Source of the DNA: Malania oleifera
Lineage: Eukaryota; Streptophyta; Magnoliopsida; Santalales; Ximeniaceae
NCBI RefSeq assembly: GCF_029873635.1
Contig: NC_080420.1
Span: forward strand, 54,769,457-54,833,456
Direction: 5' to 3'
Length of the DNA: 64,000 nt
Made by a program: the position numbers and the translations under genes. Below are positions 11,198-21,439 of the stretch, piece by piece (the first letter of the stretch is position 1; each line of letters starts with the position of its first letter). A model generated the notes under the pieces. It had not been told where the DNA came from. It saw only the letters and a program-made list of their open reading frames with translations, and made no database searches.

Positions 11198-12590
11198 TAA
11201 TGAAATTATGGACTTATAATTTCTTCTTTAGTTCATTCATGTTCATTAAAACGTTCAAAGATTAATGTTACAGGTTGAGGATGAAGATGCATTGATGCAT
11301 TTGATGGTAATGACAATGATGTTTTTAAAATTTTAATGATGGGTTTGATGATAATCTTAATAATATCAATGAAGCAAATTGTGGCTTCGGCGATGACATT
11401 AAGCTAGCTAGATAGTTTGGATTTTGTTACTGATTTGTTTTTAATTCTTTATTTTTTATTTTATTTTTAGTTGTCCATGTTGTGTGTGATTGGTTTGTGT
11501 TAAAAAATGCGCTTTTTGTTTTCACAAATATTCCCTTTTCATTAATAGTTGGTTAGATTGAGTTCATAGTGCAACGAGTTGAACGCATGATGTCTTTGCT
11601 ATAAGAGGGCTCCCCCACATGAGATATTTGTGATTTTCATATTTTTTTTAACACTTCTAGCCTACTTTTTTAGGTTTATGAATGCATTTTGTATATTCGT
11701 TTTATATGGAGAAGAATTTTACAGTCCTATGATCAAATCCTGCCAACAACTGCAGTGATCCTATGTAGGATCCCTATTTTAACAAATTTGACTCTACAAT
11801 AGGATGGCCTATTTGCACCACCGATTCAAAAACCAGACCAGATCAATTACTCCCTTTCATGAAGCAGGGGATCACCTGAAAAGGTTTACTTCTACATTTT
11901 GTGCCCCTTTACTCATCCAATTCACAACATATGGGAACTTAGTCTCAAAACAAATTATGAAAAAAAAAAGCCCATTTCTTATTATGAAAGAAAACTTTCT
12001 TCAGTCAACAGAATAACCATAGTCGGTCAAAAGTTGTTTTAACTCCCTCGCAACACTCTTAGAAGAGATTATAATTCCTTATTAGAAAGAAGAATAGTGC
12101 ATTAAATGCCACAAGCAAGTTGAACACCAAACCAAGCATCAGTTGATGCTTATAACATATTGTTGTTGCTGTTGTTTGAGAACACCTATGAACACACAAA
12201 CAGCTAATAATTGTTAAGTGGTCTATGAAGGACAGAAAGAATTACTGTTTTGCTGTGTGAAATCACTTACAAGCATTGCATTCTTGTAAGATCCAAGCAC
12301 TAAAGATCCCCACAACATAGAACTGTTAAAGAAAAACTTCCGTCATTTTTCAACCTTAATTTAAAGTGTTATCCCTTGCAATTTGCAGAAAATGAAACTC
12401 CATGTCCAAGGTAGAAAATAAAATCAGATACTTGGATGAGATAGAAAATAAATTCCAAAACATTGAAGAGATTAATAAAGCAATTTTAGGACAAAGTAAT
12501 AGTGTCACCATAATGAAATTGGGGTAATAACAAACAAATAAACCCCACACACAAAGTCAGCAAAAATTATACAAAATTGACAAGATATAC
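11198..12590. other. No gene recognised; probable intron side of the PUX2-like pseudogene
   Basis: AT-rich sequence without protein-like frames. Because a splice-donor-like GTATAT (minus strand) follows the exon at 12591, at least the right part is expected to be intron. I looked for the UBX domain that should follow in PUX2 and did not find it here on either strand. Confidence 0.5.
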
Positions 12591-13428
12591 CTGCCTGTCG
12601 ACCTTCTTTGGCTCAATTGGCTCATCTAACTCAACCGGCGCAGCAGGAGTCAATTTTTCTTTTTTAGGTGGTTCCACAAATGATATTGCGTGCTTAATTA
12701 GAAGAATTCGCCCCTCCGTAGGAACTTCCAGCACTGCCCACATCTCCCCATCTTCCTCTCGAAGTTCAAAACCGACACACTCCAGCAACTTAACACCTCC
12801 CACAACCTCACCAATGACCGCCCGGATCTTCGGGTTGTTCACTCGAACCCTGCGAAACTTTGCATTTTCTGGTTCCCTAACTATATTCCGCAGCAATCTA
12901 AGAACAACCTCAACTGAACCCTCCGGTGGCTTGCCAGAAAGAAAAGCACCAGCGAGGGACTCCAGCTACCTCTGAGACTCCACCCCGCAGTCATCACCGA
13001 GCAACGCAGAAACGTCCTCAACGTCACCACTCTGGACCGTCCTATGACTATCTACACAGCTCTCGACATGAATTGATACCTCTTCTCCGGACCCATACGA
13101 TCGACCTCAAACAGGGCATTCGAACACATTTAGGGAATACCCATTTCCAGATCTATTCCCAGAAGTTATAATGAATCAAATGGATCAAACCCATTTGACG
13201 GTTTGAAATTTGAGTCCGAATTACTCCGATCTCTTCACTTGGTGATCAGAATTCGGTGTGCTTTGAGGCGATGGTTTAGGTTTTGCCGGGGCAAGCGAAC
13301 AAGGTCTCGGCTCTGAATTTGAATCAACAGCTCGTGTTGGCCGAGCGAGGATTGGGTTGGTAGGTCCCGAAGAAGAGGAACCCAAGACACTACCATGGCC
13401 CTCGAACTAACCAGAAGAAGAAGATGAT

Positions 13429-13601
13429 GAGTTTTTTCCAACTTTATTATTATTTTATAATAAAATATTTAAAAATACTTTATTTGAAAAAAAATTTCTC
13501 ATTTTAACGCTGACGTAATCTCGCAGGCTTATTTAAACAAGTAGGAACATTTGTGTGAAGACACGTGGCCAAATCTCGCAGGATGGTCCTGCGAGATTTG
13601 C
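13429..13601 (+). repeat. Left terminal inverted repeat region of the MULE
   Basis: AT-rich outer part (TTTATTATTATTTTATAATA, TTTGAAAAAAAATTTC) then ACGTAATCTCGCAGG at 13513-13527. It closes with a perfect stem AAATCTCGCAGGA / TCCTGCGAGATTT (13571-13583 and 13587-13599, loop TGG). The same order occurs inverted at the right end. Confidence 0.8.
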
Positions 13602-13711
13602 ATGGGCGCGTTCAGAGCGGCAATGAGGGTGGTCAAGAAAGCAAACGAATATATATCATTTTAGAACATTTTTGAGAGTGGAAATAGCAAGCTCCGGTCA
13701 AGAAAAACAAT

Positions 13712-14164
13712 TCAAGGAGTATTTAGCAAAGAAGTGAAGCTCCCATAGGCGTTATGATTATTGGGCTTGCCGTCGTAGCCCATGAACGGCACCGACAATC
13801 CTTGGCCGGCGAGGGATATGAAAAGGGGAGTGGCGGGTAACAAAGGGTGGTGGAAGCCAAGGGAGGCTGCGGCGGCGGAGGAGGAGGAGGAGGAGGAGGA
13901 GGGTACACATACGGTACAGGAGCGCTTGGCGTTCTTGCATTTGCCGCCGCTGATGGGGATGTCATGGATGGTGCCGTCGTGGGTCCAGTAGCAGCGGCAA
14001 GACTTGCAGAAATGGCAGGGCTAGGAGAAGTTGTTGTTGTTGTAGTAGCAGAACTTGGTGTTGGTGGAGTTGCAACGGGGGCAGGGGAGGTGTTCTTGCT
14101 CTGGCGGAGGAAGGCCCGCTGTAGTGGGTTTTCTAAGTCGGCAGTCGCCGATGTCTGAGGGCAT
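13712..14164 (-). pseudogene. Captured Dof zinc-finger transcription factor gene
   Basis: Dof proteins are plant-specific transcription factors that bind AAAG through one C-x2-C-x21-C-x2-C finger. The minus-strand frame starts [15 protein letters not shown] at 14162-14164 and reaches [20 protein letters not shown], which is the Dof N-terminal half. All four zinc Cys are present (codons 28, 31, 53 and 56). Codon 48 is TAG (14021-14023), where the family has Gln. Nearby, conserved Arg codons are Cys in PCHFCK and SCRCYW. The frame continues past the finger through a poly-Ser stretch (13870-13900) to LLNTP and a TGA at 13712-13714, 150 codons in all, without an intron. It is longer than a domain fragment, so a whole short gene may have been captured. 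AT-rich sequence upstream (14165-14700) may be its old 5' region. Confidence 0.85.
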
Positions 14165-14825
14165 ATTTGGCCGCGAATGGTAGTGATTGGGTTGGTGCAC
14201 ATTGGATTAATTTGGAATTAAGGGATTGGGGTGGAAAGAGGAATATAACTTGATCTATGGAGAATTGAAGAAGATGATTGAAGATGAAGATGTATGAGGA
14301 GAGGGAGGTGGATTCAATTAGGTTATTCTCTCTATTTCTTTCTCTTTTTGTTCTGTTTGGATTGAGAGATTTTATGGATTGAATATTCTTTCTGTTTTTG
14401 TTTTGGTTTGGGTTCAAAACAAAATGATGCTTTCTGTAAACAAAACAAAGCTCGTGGGCCTTTTTAAAAAACAAAAAAATTGTTTTGCAGGGTTGTTTTG
14501 TTGTTTTTTATCGCTTCGCATGCCTCTGATCATCCAATTTTCTCTGTTTTCTTTATTTCTCTGTTTTGAAACTCAACTTTTTCTTCAGACCTGTCTAGGA
14601 AGATGGCAGAAAATAAATTTATTTCTCATCGCACTACGTTCACTTTCCCAGCAAACGAGCAAGCAATCAAAAAAAATGGGTTAAAAATTATCTAGCAGAA
14701 AAAGTCAAGCCTCACTGTCTTTGATTAATGCAATAATTAAATAATACAATGTAAAATTATTGAATTTGATTTGGGTACAAAGAAATTTGTTTCAAGTTGT
14801 TCATTTTTAATTTGTGATGTTGTAT

Positions 14826-14929
14826 GTGCCACTGTACCTCTCTAGATGGCTCCATACAGATATAGAGGAGCTCTCAACATTGGCTTCCAATTGTCTATCA
14901 CTATAGGCATTCTGGTTGCAAACGTGTGG
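14826..14929 (+). pseudogene. Captured fragment of an STP-type monosaccharide/H+ symporter
   Basis: Plus-strand codons read VPLYLS and, after a one-base shift, [27 protein letters not shown] (14846-14929). This is a hallmark segment between transmembrane helices of plant hexose transporters of the STP family in the major facilitator superfamily. About 35 residues remain; similarity stops abruptly on both sides. Together with the Dof gene in the opposite orientation it shows that the MULE holds pieces of at least two unrelated genes. Confidence 0.8.
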
Positions 14930-15041
14930 GCTCAGAGGGGGAGCTGAATTTTCTATCATTGGCAGAGGAGGAAGGCTTGGCGAGAAGCAGACGCAAGCAG
15001 CACGTGAAGAAGAAAAAGAAGAGGAGAGAAGTGTCCCATGC

Positions 15042-15248
15042 AGATCTCGCAGGACCAACCTGCGAGATTTGTTTAGATCTCAAACTCCTGCCCGTGCCAC
15101 ACATCACCTTCCCATTCATCCATCAGCTAAACAAATCTCGCAGCACCAAGCTGTGAGATTACGTGAGCATTAGTTTGGGAAATTTTTTCCCAAACAGAGT
15201 ATTATTTAATATTTTATAGTATTTTAATAATAAAACAAGAAAAAATTC
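15042..15248 (-). repeat. Right terminal inverted repeat region of the MULE
   Basis: Read as reverse complement: GAATTTTTTCTTG, AT-rich part, TTTGGGAAAAAATTTCCC, ACGTAATCTCACAGC, then further ATCTCGCAGG words. It contains two imperfect stems (15044-15068 and 15135-15159) of the ATCTCGCAGG type, followed by GATCTGCATGGG, which matches GATTTGCATGGG next to the left hairpin. Confidence 0.8.
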
Positions 15249-15323
15249 AGAAGATGATGACGATGACGAGAGAAGGGATTCTCGACTTATGAACCCCTTG
15301 ACCTTGTCCTTTACATGATCCAT

Positions 15324-15473
15324 ACACAAAAGGGATCAAAATTAGATGAATAACCATTTAAATTGGAATTGAGATAAAAAAAAGTTCCCAACCTATTTAT
15401 TAAACAGATTAGACAGATTCAAATCGAGTTATCCATGAATGACTTGTTTAACTACATATATATACTTAATACT
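15324..15473. other. 5' flank of the PUX2-like pseudogene
   Basis: Short AT-rich stretch between the PUX2-like start codon and retroelement sequence. No promoter element can be assigned with confidence. Confidence 0.35.
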
Positions 15474-16175
15474 TTATATTTCATTATTTTGTGATTTGTG
15501 GTTGTGGACTTCAGGAATTGTGAGTGTGGTCTGAAACTGAAAGGGGGCTGAAACCCCTAACTTTAAACACCACATCACAAAACAGTTCAAGTAAGATACG
15601 TGATCCCTAGACTCGGTCCTCAGAAGGATATTATATGTGATGAGTAGGTGTATTATTTTGACTTTAAGAGAATGATTTTTATACGAAGGAGAATGACCAA
15701 AAGTATTTGTTGGCTCAGTTAATACAAGAGGCAAAAAATCTTGGGGGTGAAATCATGTTCTATTATCCAACTAGATCCACCACTAGGACACTCGAAGTCA
15801 CCATAGTGAAGGTTGAACCTTGCTACAATGCTGCTAACATTGAGAATAAAGGTTTTGGACATGACTTGTGTAGTATATTGGTTACCTTCCCTACCTAAAT
15901 TAGCATAGAAGTGATGTACTAGATTTGGATATAACCCTTGGGGTTGATAAGTTACAAACCTAACCCCAACCTAAATCAGAGAACCTACGAAGAATATTTG
16001 GAAAGTGTTCTTGCATAAATGGAATGTCAATAATCTTACCTATAATGGGTTCCAAAGATCAAAGCTGCTCATTGTATATTTTCTTAGCTCCTAGAGTCAA
16101 AAGTCAACGATGAATGAACTCAGTGTCATTTTGACCTGAGGTAGGAGTTTTTCGTGCAACATTCTCGTTTCTAGG
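15474..16175 (-). pseudogene. Env-like third ORF remnant of the SIRE-type element
   Basis: Downstream of pol a decayed frame begins MPRNENVARKTPTSG at 16173-16175. A later piece (15474-15734) reads SPSYKNHSLKVKIIHLLITY and RDHVSYLNCFVMWCL, which resembles the middle of the third ORF found in SIRE-lineage elements. Stops interrupt it several times. Its function in the lineage is unproven; 'env-like' refers to position only. Confidence 0.45.
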
Positions 16176-16367
16176 CATGATTTTCGAGTTTGAATGTTGA
16201 GAAATTGTGAATTTGAAAGGTAAATTTGAGATTAAGAAGTAAAATCAGATCGTAGAAAGGTAGAACAAGTTGAGATGAACCTTCGCGTGAGAGAGAAATA
16301 GGGTTCGAAGAACTGAAAAGATAAAAGTTAGGGGTTTTATGCAAGTTTAAGTTTTTGTATCTATTCA

Positions 16368-16485
16368 GTTCGATCGACTGAACTGGCAGTTCGATTTCCT
16401 GAACATCTTGTATTTTTAAAAACATTAATACAGTAGTCGTTCGGTCAACTAGACAAGAATTTAGTCGCCCGAATGTCGTGAATTT
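16368..16485 (-). promoter_or_regulatory. Dyad-motif block between pol and the env-like ORF
   Basis: Contains TTCGATCGACTGAA, GTTCGATTTCCTGAAC, GTTCGGTCAACTAG and TAGTCGCCCGAA in close succession. The words and their spacing (AGTAGTCGTTCGGTCAACT) closely match the U3 block of the same element's LTR (AGTAGCCATTCGGTCAACT at about 27012). On the minus strand it lies about 200 bp upstream of the env-like start, so it could act as an internal promoter or enhancer. That role is inference. Confidence 0.5.
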
Positions 16486-16624
16486 TCAAAATACTTGAAA
16501 TTACCCCAGAATCCTTAAGTTAATGAACTAATTCTCCTCAAACAATTTCCCTATTATGCAATAAGCCTAATTCACACCTTATTAAAATGAAACAATCTTC
16601 TTGAAGGGGTTTTGTGAATATATC

Positions 16625-19500
16625 GGCCCTTTATTCATCCGTACTCACAAATTCAAGACTTATATCCTCCTTTTGCACATGATTTCGAAGAAAGTGATGT
16701 CTTATATCTATGTGCTTTGTTCTTGAGTGTGATATTGGATTTTTAGAGATGTTTATGGTGCTGGTATTATCACACTTGATTGGCACAAACTCATAATTCA
16801 ATTTGTAGTCTTTAAGTTGTTGCTTCATGTACAATACTTGAGCACAACAACTGCCTGTAGCAATATATTCTGCCTCAGCAGTAGACAAAGCCATAGAGTT
16901 CTATTTCAGGGAAAACCAAGATACTAGAGAACGTCCTAGAAAGTGACACGTATCACTTGTACTCTTGCAGTCAATTTTGCACCCAGCATACTCCACATCG
17001 GAGCAGCTGATTATTTCAAAAGATGTGTCCTTTGGATACTATAAACCTAAGTCTATAGTACCAATCAGATACAGTAAAATCCTTTTAACGACTATTTGGT
17101 TTGATTTCTTAGGTGAGGCTTGAAACCTAGCACAGATGCAAACGTTGAACATGATATCTAGTCTGCTTGCTGTTAAGTAGAGCAGACTCCTAATCATACC
17201 TTGGTAGTACTTGATATCTACCAGTTTCCCTTGCTCATCCTTATCAAGATTAGTGGAAGCGCTCATTGGTGTTCCCAATGCCTTACCACCTTCTATATTA
17301 AATTTCTTGAGCAGGTATTTTATATACTTAGATTGGTTTATGAATGTGTCATTCTTGGCTTTCTTGATTTGAAGTCTAAGAAAAAAAGTAAGCTCGCCCA
17401 TCATACTCATTTCAAATTCGTCTTGCATGCATTAAGCAAACTCTTTGCATAGATCCTCATTTGTGGCACCAAATATGATATCGTCAACGTAAATTTGAAT
17501 GATAAGCATATCATTTGATTAGGTTTTGATAAAAAGAGCACTATCCATCTTTCCTCTCGAGAATCCATTTTTTATCAGAAAACTGCTCAGTATTTCATAC
17601 CAAGCTCTAGGAGCTTATTTTAAACCATATAAGGCTTTCGACAGTTTAAACACATGGTTCGGAAAATGGAAATTTTCAAAATCTGGGGGTTGTTCAACAT
17701 AGACTTCCTCTTTTATGAAACCATTTATAAATACACTCTTCACACCCATTTGATAGAATTTGAAGTTTTTGTGGGATGCATAGGCAAGTAGCATGCGAAT
17801 GGCTTCCATTCTAGCTACTGGTGCATAGGTTTCCTCAAAATCAATACCTTCCTCTTGATTGAAACCTTGTGCTACTAGTCTAGCCTTGTTACGGACAACA
17901 ATGTCACTTTCATCCTGCTTGTTCCTATATATCATTTAGTCCCTATGGCTGAATGATCACCTGGTCTAGAAACTAACTTCCAAACTTTATTCATTTCAAA
18001 CTGATTTAGCTCTTCTTGTATGGCTAACACCCATAAATCTTTATTAATTGCATCATTTATATTCTTAGGTTCCTCTTGTGACAGGAACGCAAAATGATCA
18101 CATAGGTTTTTAAGTGAAGATTGAGTTGATACCCTTCATAAAGGTTCACCAATAATTTGATCCTTAGGGTGTTTCTTCACGAATTTCCATTCTTTTGGCA
18201 ATTCAATGACTTCAACTTGATTTTTAGAGTCATCATGAGATGGTTCTTTAATTTCAACACTCTCTTCTTTTTTATCAAGAATTTCTAAGTCTTCAAAACC
18301 GTTTCTTATCTCTAGATCTTCATCGACAGTGGTTTTAGAATAGATGGGGTTGGCTTCATCGAATGCTACATGAATTGATTCCACTACCGCCATCATTCTT
18401 TTGTTATATACTCTAAATGCTTTACTATTTAGAGCATATCCTAGAAAAATTTCTTCATCGAATTTCGCATCAAATTTTCTTAGGTCACCTTTATCATTTA
18501 ACACAAAATATTTACAACCAAAGACATGAAAGTATAAAATGTTTGGTTTCTTTCCTTTCCAAAGCTTGCAAGGGGTTTTATTCAAGTTTGCCCTAATGGA
18601 AACTCTGTTCATGACATAACAGACGGTATTTACGGCTTCAGCCCAAACATATTTAGGTAGGTTATCCTCATTTAGCATGGTCCTAGCCATTTCTTGTAGA
18701 GATCTATTTTTTCTCTCAACAACTCCATTTAGTTAAGGTGTTCGAGGTGCTAAAAACTTATGTGAAATTTCATTTTCATCACAAAAGTTTTTAGCATCTC
18801 TATTTCTAAACTCTCCACCTCTATCATTTCAGATGTGTAAAATTCCATAACCCTTTTCATTTTGGAGTTTCTTACACAAATTGGTAAGCATTTTACACAC
18901 TTTATCTTTGGAGCCTATCTACTATAAAAAATGCATATTGTTTTCCTCCTAGACTTTGTGTTTTTGTAGGATCAAATAGATCTAGATGAATTTATTCCAA
19001 TGGCCTTCTAGTGGATATTAATTGCTTCTTTTTGAAGCTGGTCTTAGCTTGCTTTCCAAGTTGGCAAGCATAAAAAATTTTGCCTTTTATGAATTTAGTT
19101 TTGGGTAAGTCCTTAACTAAATCCTTCTTAACTAACTTAGATAGGAGATCCATGCTAACATGTCCTAGTCTCCTATGCCATAACCAGCTAGATTCATTCA
19201 AGACCGTAAAACACTTTATGCCTTGAGACACTAAGTTTTCAAAGTTAATGCAATATAAGTTTTCACAACAATTTGCAATAAAAAGTGTTTCATGTTTTTT
19301 TTTGCATTCTCAACAACACACTTATCTTTTTTAAAGGTAATGTCAAAACCTTTGTCACAAAGTTGACTAATACTTAATAAGTTATGTTTTAAACCTTCAA
19401 CTAATAATACATGCTTAATGATTACCGACTTTGCTAATGCCGATAATCTTACCTTTGGCGTTGTCTCCAAAGGTAACATGTCCACCTTGCTTTAGTGTTA
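16625..19500 (-). pseudogene. SIRE-type pol remnant
   Basis: From right to left: protease-like segment (19231-19485), GAG-pre-integrase with WLWHRRLGHVSMDLL (about 19190), integrase C-terminal half (18136-18690; LPKYVWAEAVNTVCYVMNRV), RT N-terminal part (17615-17935; ARLVAQGFNQEEGIDFEETY), RT C-terminal part (17039-17428) and RNase H (16631-16894). The pieces are separated by single stops or shifts. The RT motif MGVKSVFING replaces the usual MDVKSAFLNG, another sign of decay. Confidence 0.85.
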
Positions 19501-19559
19501 AGGATGTGAACTTGGAGTTGTCTCATGTCATATGCCTTAAGCATCTGCTATCCAAAGTA

Positions 19560-21330
19560 CCACTTTTCTTTAGAAGTGGTGGACCTAAAGCATACCACAA
19601 AATGATTTAAGTAACTTTCTTAGGTATCCAAATCTTATTTGGTCCTTTTAGGTTAGCTTTTGAAGTTTCTTTAATTTTCCACACCTTTTTAGTTTTCACA
19701 TTCTTTCTTTTAAATGAGTAATCAAATTTGATATGACCCTTCCTTTCACATAAGAAACATGTGGTGTCAGTGTAAACATTGTTTGAGGAAGTGCTGACAT
19801 AATTTTTAGATTCTCTAACAAAATAACCCATGTAGAGATTCTTTTCTCTCTTCTTATCTTTTCTATTAAAACCAATGCCTTCTTTATCTAGAGTCATCTT
19901 TTGAGAACCAACTACCTTATCAAAGTTGTCTGTCCCACTTGTGAAGTTATAGATTATTTTAGAATAATCTTCTACTTTTCTTTCTAAACTAGTGATCTTT
20001 AAATCCTTATCATTTTTAAAAGTGGCTCGTAATTTCATGTCTTCTAGTTCTTTTGATAGTTTTTTAGTATTATTCTCTAGTGCAATAATGTATGAGTCTT
20101 TTTCCTTTTCAATAGTGTGATTTGACTCTAATTTCTTTGCTAATGTTTTATTCTCACTTTTCAGTGTGGTGTTTCATTTGGACACCCTAACAAAGCTTTT
20201 ATGTAATTTAAATAGCTCAGTTTGCGATTCAGTATATAAGGGTATGCTATCACATGATTCATTACAGGATTCATCACTAGATTAATAAACGAGTTAGGGT
20301 AAGAGTTTTGTATCTCATTGTCCAGTGCCATAAGGTAGATGTTTGCCACCTCCTGATCGGTCGAGTCACTTTTTGAGCTGTCTGAACTGGAGTCATCCCA
20401 AGTTGTGGTCTTTATTGCCTTCTTCTTCTCCTTCTTAGAATCCTTTTTAACTTGTGGACAATTAGGTTTAATATGACCCACCTTATTAATTGTAATTGTA
20501 CCAAGTAAGAAGGTTCTGCTTTTGTTTCTTTTCGACTTGATTCTCCTTTGTCCATTCTAGATCCCGGAATTTCCTAGTGACTTTCTTATTCTTTTTAAAG
20601 AACCTACCTAGTCTTTTAGCGATTAGGGCTATATCTTCTTCATCCATCTCTTCATCTTCCTCATCACTTGAGCTTTCTTTGGAAGCTTTAAGTGTGATGG
20701 ATTTCTTAGCTTTGTTGTTTTCAGTTGCCTTTTCATTAATAGCCATATCGTACGTGAGAAGTGACCCCATAAGCTTGTCTAGGGACAATATTTTCAAATT
20801 CCAACCTTCACCTATGACTGTAACCTTAGGTTCTCATATGGATGGGAGTCCTCTAAGAATTTTCCTAATCATGTCGTAGGTAGAGTAATTCTTTCCAAGA
20901 ACATCGAGTGAGTTTATAATATGAGTGAACCTAATGTACATGCTAGAGATAGATTCCTCAGATTTCATTCTAAAGGCTTCATAATCACTAGTGAGCATAT
21001 CCAACTATCCCTAATGTCTACGGTTCCTTCATAAGTTATTTCAAGTTTATCTCAAATTTATTTAGCACTCTTATAGCCCATAATCCTATTGAATTCACTT
21101 GTGTCTAATGCACAGTATAGGGCACTCATAGCACTAGAGTTTATTTGCATAAGCTTCATATCAGCTTCATTCATTTCACTTTTAGCCTTAGGAATTTCTT
21201 TATTATCACTAATTATGGTTGGCACATAATTGCCTTGGACAATAACTCTCCAAGCCCTCCAATCCATGGTTTATATAAAAATTCTCATCCTTTGTTTCCA
21301 AAAGGTGTAGTTAACACCGCAAAAATATTG
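19560..21330 (-). pseudogene. SIRE-type gag remnant
   Basis: N-terminal gag lies at 21058-21267 (VPTIISDNKEIPKAK...; NEADMKLMQINSSAMSALYC). A charged acidic-Ser segment (SSSDEEDEEMDEEDIA) is at about 20650, and zinc-knuckle remnants occur twice (GHIKPNCP at 20450-20481; CFLCERKGHIKFD at about 19740). Frames change at several points. Confidence 0.8.
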
Positions 21331-21426
21331 GAGGTCTTATGGAGGATTGACCTTCACCAATCGGGGACACACCTAGGTTTGTCGTTAAGTCTTTATGTAA
21401 CTACTTGTTAGGATTTATTACAACTA

Positions 21427-21439
21427 GGTTTTGATACCA
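21427..21439 (-). promoter_or_regulatory. Primer-binding site of the SIRE-type element
   Basis: GGTTTTGATACCA on the plus strand is TGGTATCAAAACC on the minus strand, an initiator-Met-tRNA-type primer site two bases from the LTR start at 21442. Confidence 0.75.

Larger units (their letters stand above)
13429..15248. mobile_element. Mutator-like element carrying captured gene fragments (Pack-MULE)
   Basis: The ends GAGTTTTTTCCAAC and (reverse complement) GAATTTTTTCTTG open a long, imperfect terminal inverted repeat of about 100 bp, with patchy similarity to about 200 bp. Perfect 10-bp target duplications AGAAGATGAT flank it (13419-13428, 15249-15258); 9-11 bp is the Mutator range. No MURA transposase is present. 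The interior holds a Dof transcription-factor gene (minus strand) and a fragment of an STP-type sugar transporter (plus strand), so it fits the definition of a Pack-MULE. Removing the element and one duplication rejoins the PUX2-like exon in frame, which independently supports the boundaries. Confidence 0.88.
12591..15323 (-). pseudogene. PUX2-like (plant UBX-domain protein 2) first exon, disrupted by a MULE and by point lesions
   Basis: PUX proteins are adaptors of the AAA ATPase CDC48/p97; PUX2 carries a C2H2 finger, a PUB domain and a UBX domain. On the minus strand the start codon is at 15321-15323 (MDHVKDKVKGF). A Ser run is split by the insertion at 13429-15248 and resumes in frame at 13418. 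Next come a Gly/Ser/Pro-rich linker, a finger remnant (FECPV...HVESC) and a stop-free PUB domain (12591-12965; REPENAKFRRVRVNNPKIRA, VGGVKLLECVGF). Lesions: TAG at 13407-13409, TAA at 13221-13223, two compensating frameshifts near 13150-13190, TGA at 13107-13109 replacing the second finger Cys, and TAG at 12966-12968. A splice donor follows VDRQ (CAG/GTATAT), so this is an unprocessed gene copy, not a retropseudogene. UBX exons are absent. Family assignment rests on the N-terminus, finger and PUB order as I know them. Confidence 0.8.

Noticed and set aside
12591-12896. Intact PUB-domain gene
   Set aside because: The open stretch is only the end of an exon that has several upstream stops, frameshifts and a transposon insertion, and the UBX part is missing.
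12577-12975. 132-residue Ser/Thr-rich plus-strand frame
   Set aside because: It is antisense to the PUB domain, whose minus-strand translation matches a known family.
13723-14202. 159-residue Pro/Thr/Ala-rich minus-strand frame and the Gly-rich plus-strand frame 13847-14158
   Set aside because: Both are shadows of the captured Dof gene. The true frame is one base off and shows the C-x2-C-x21-C-x2-C finger.
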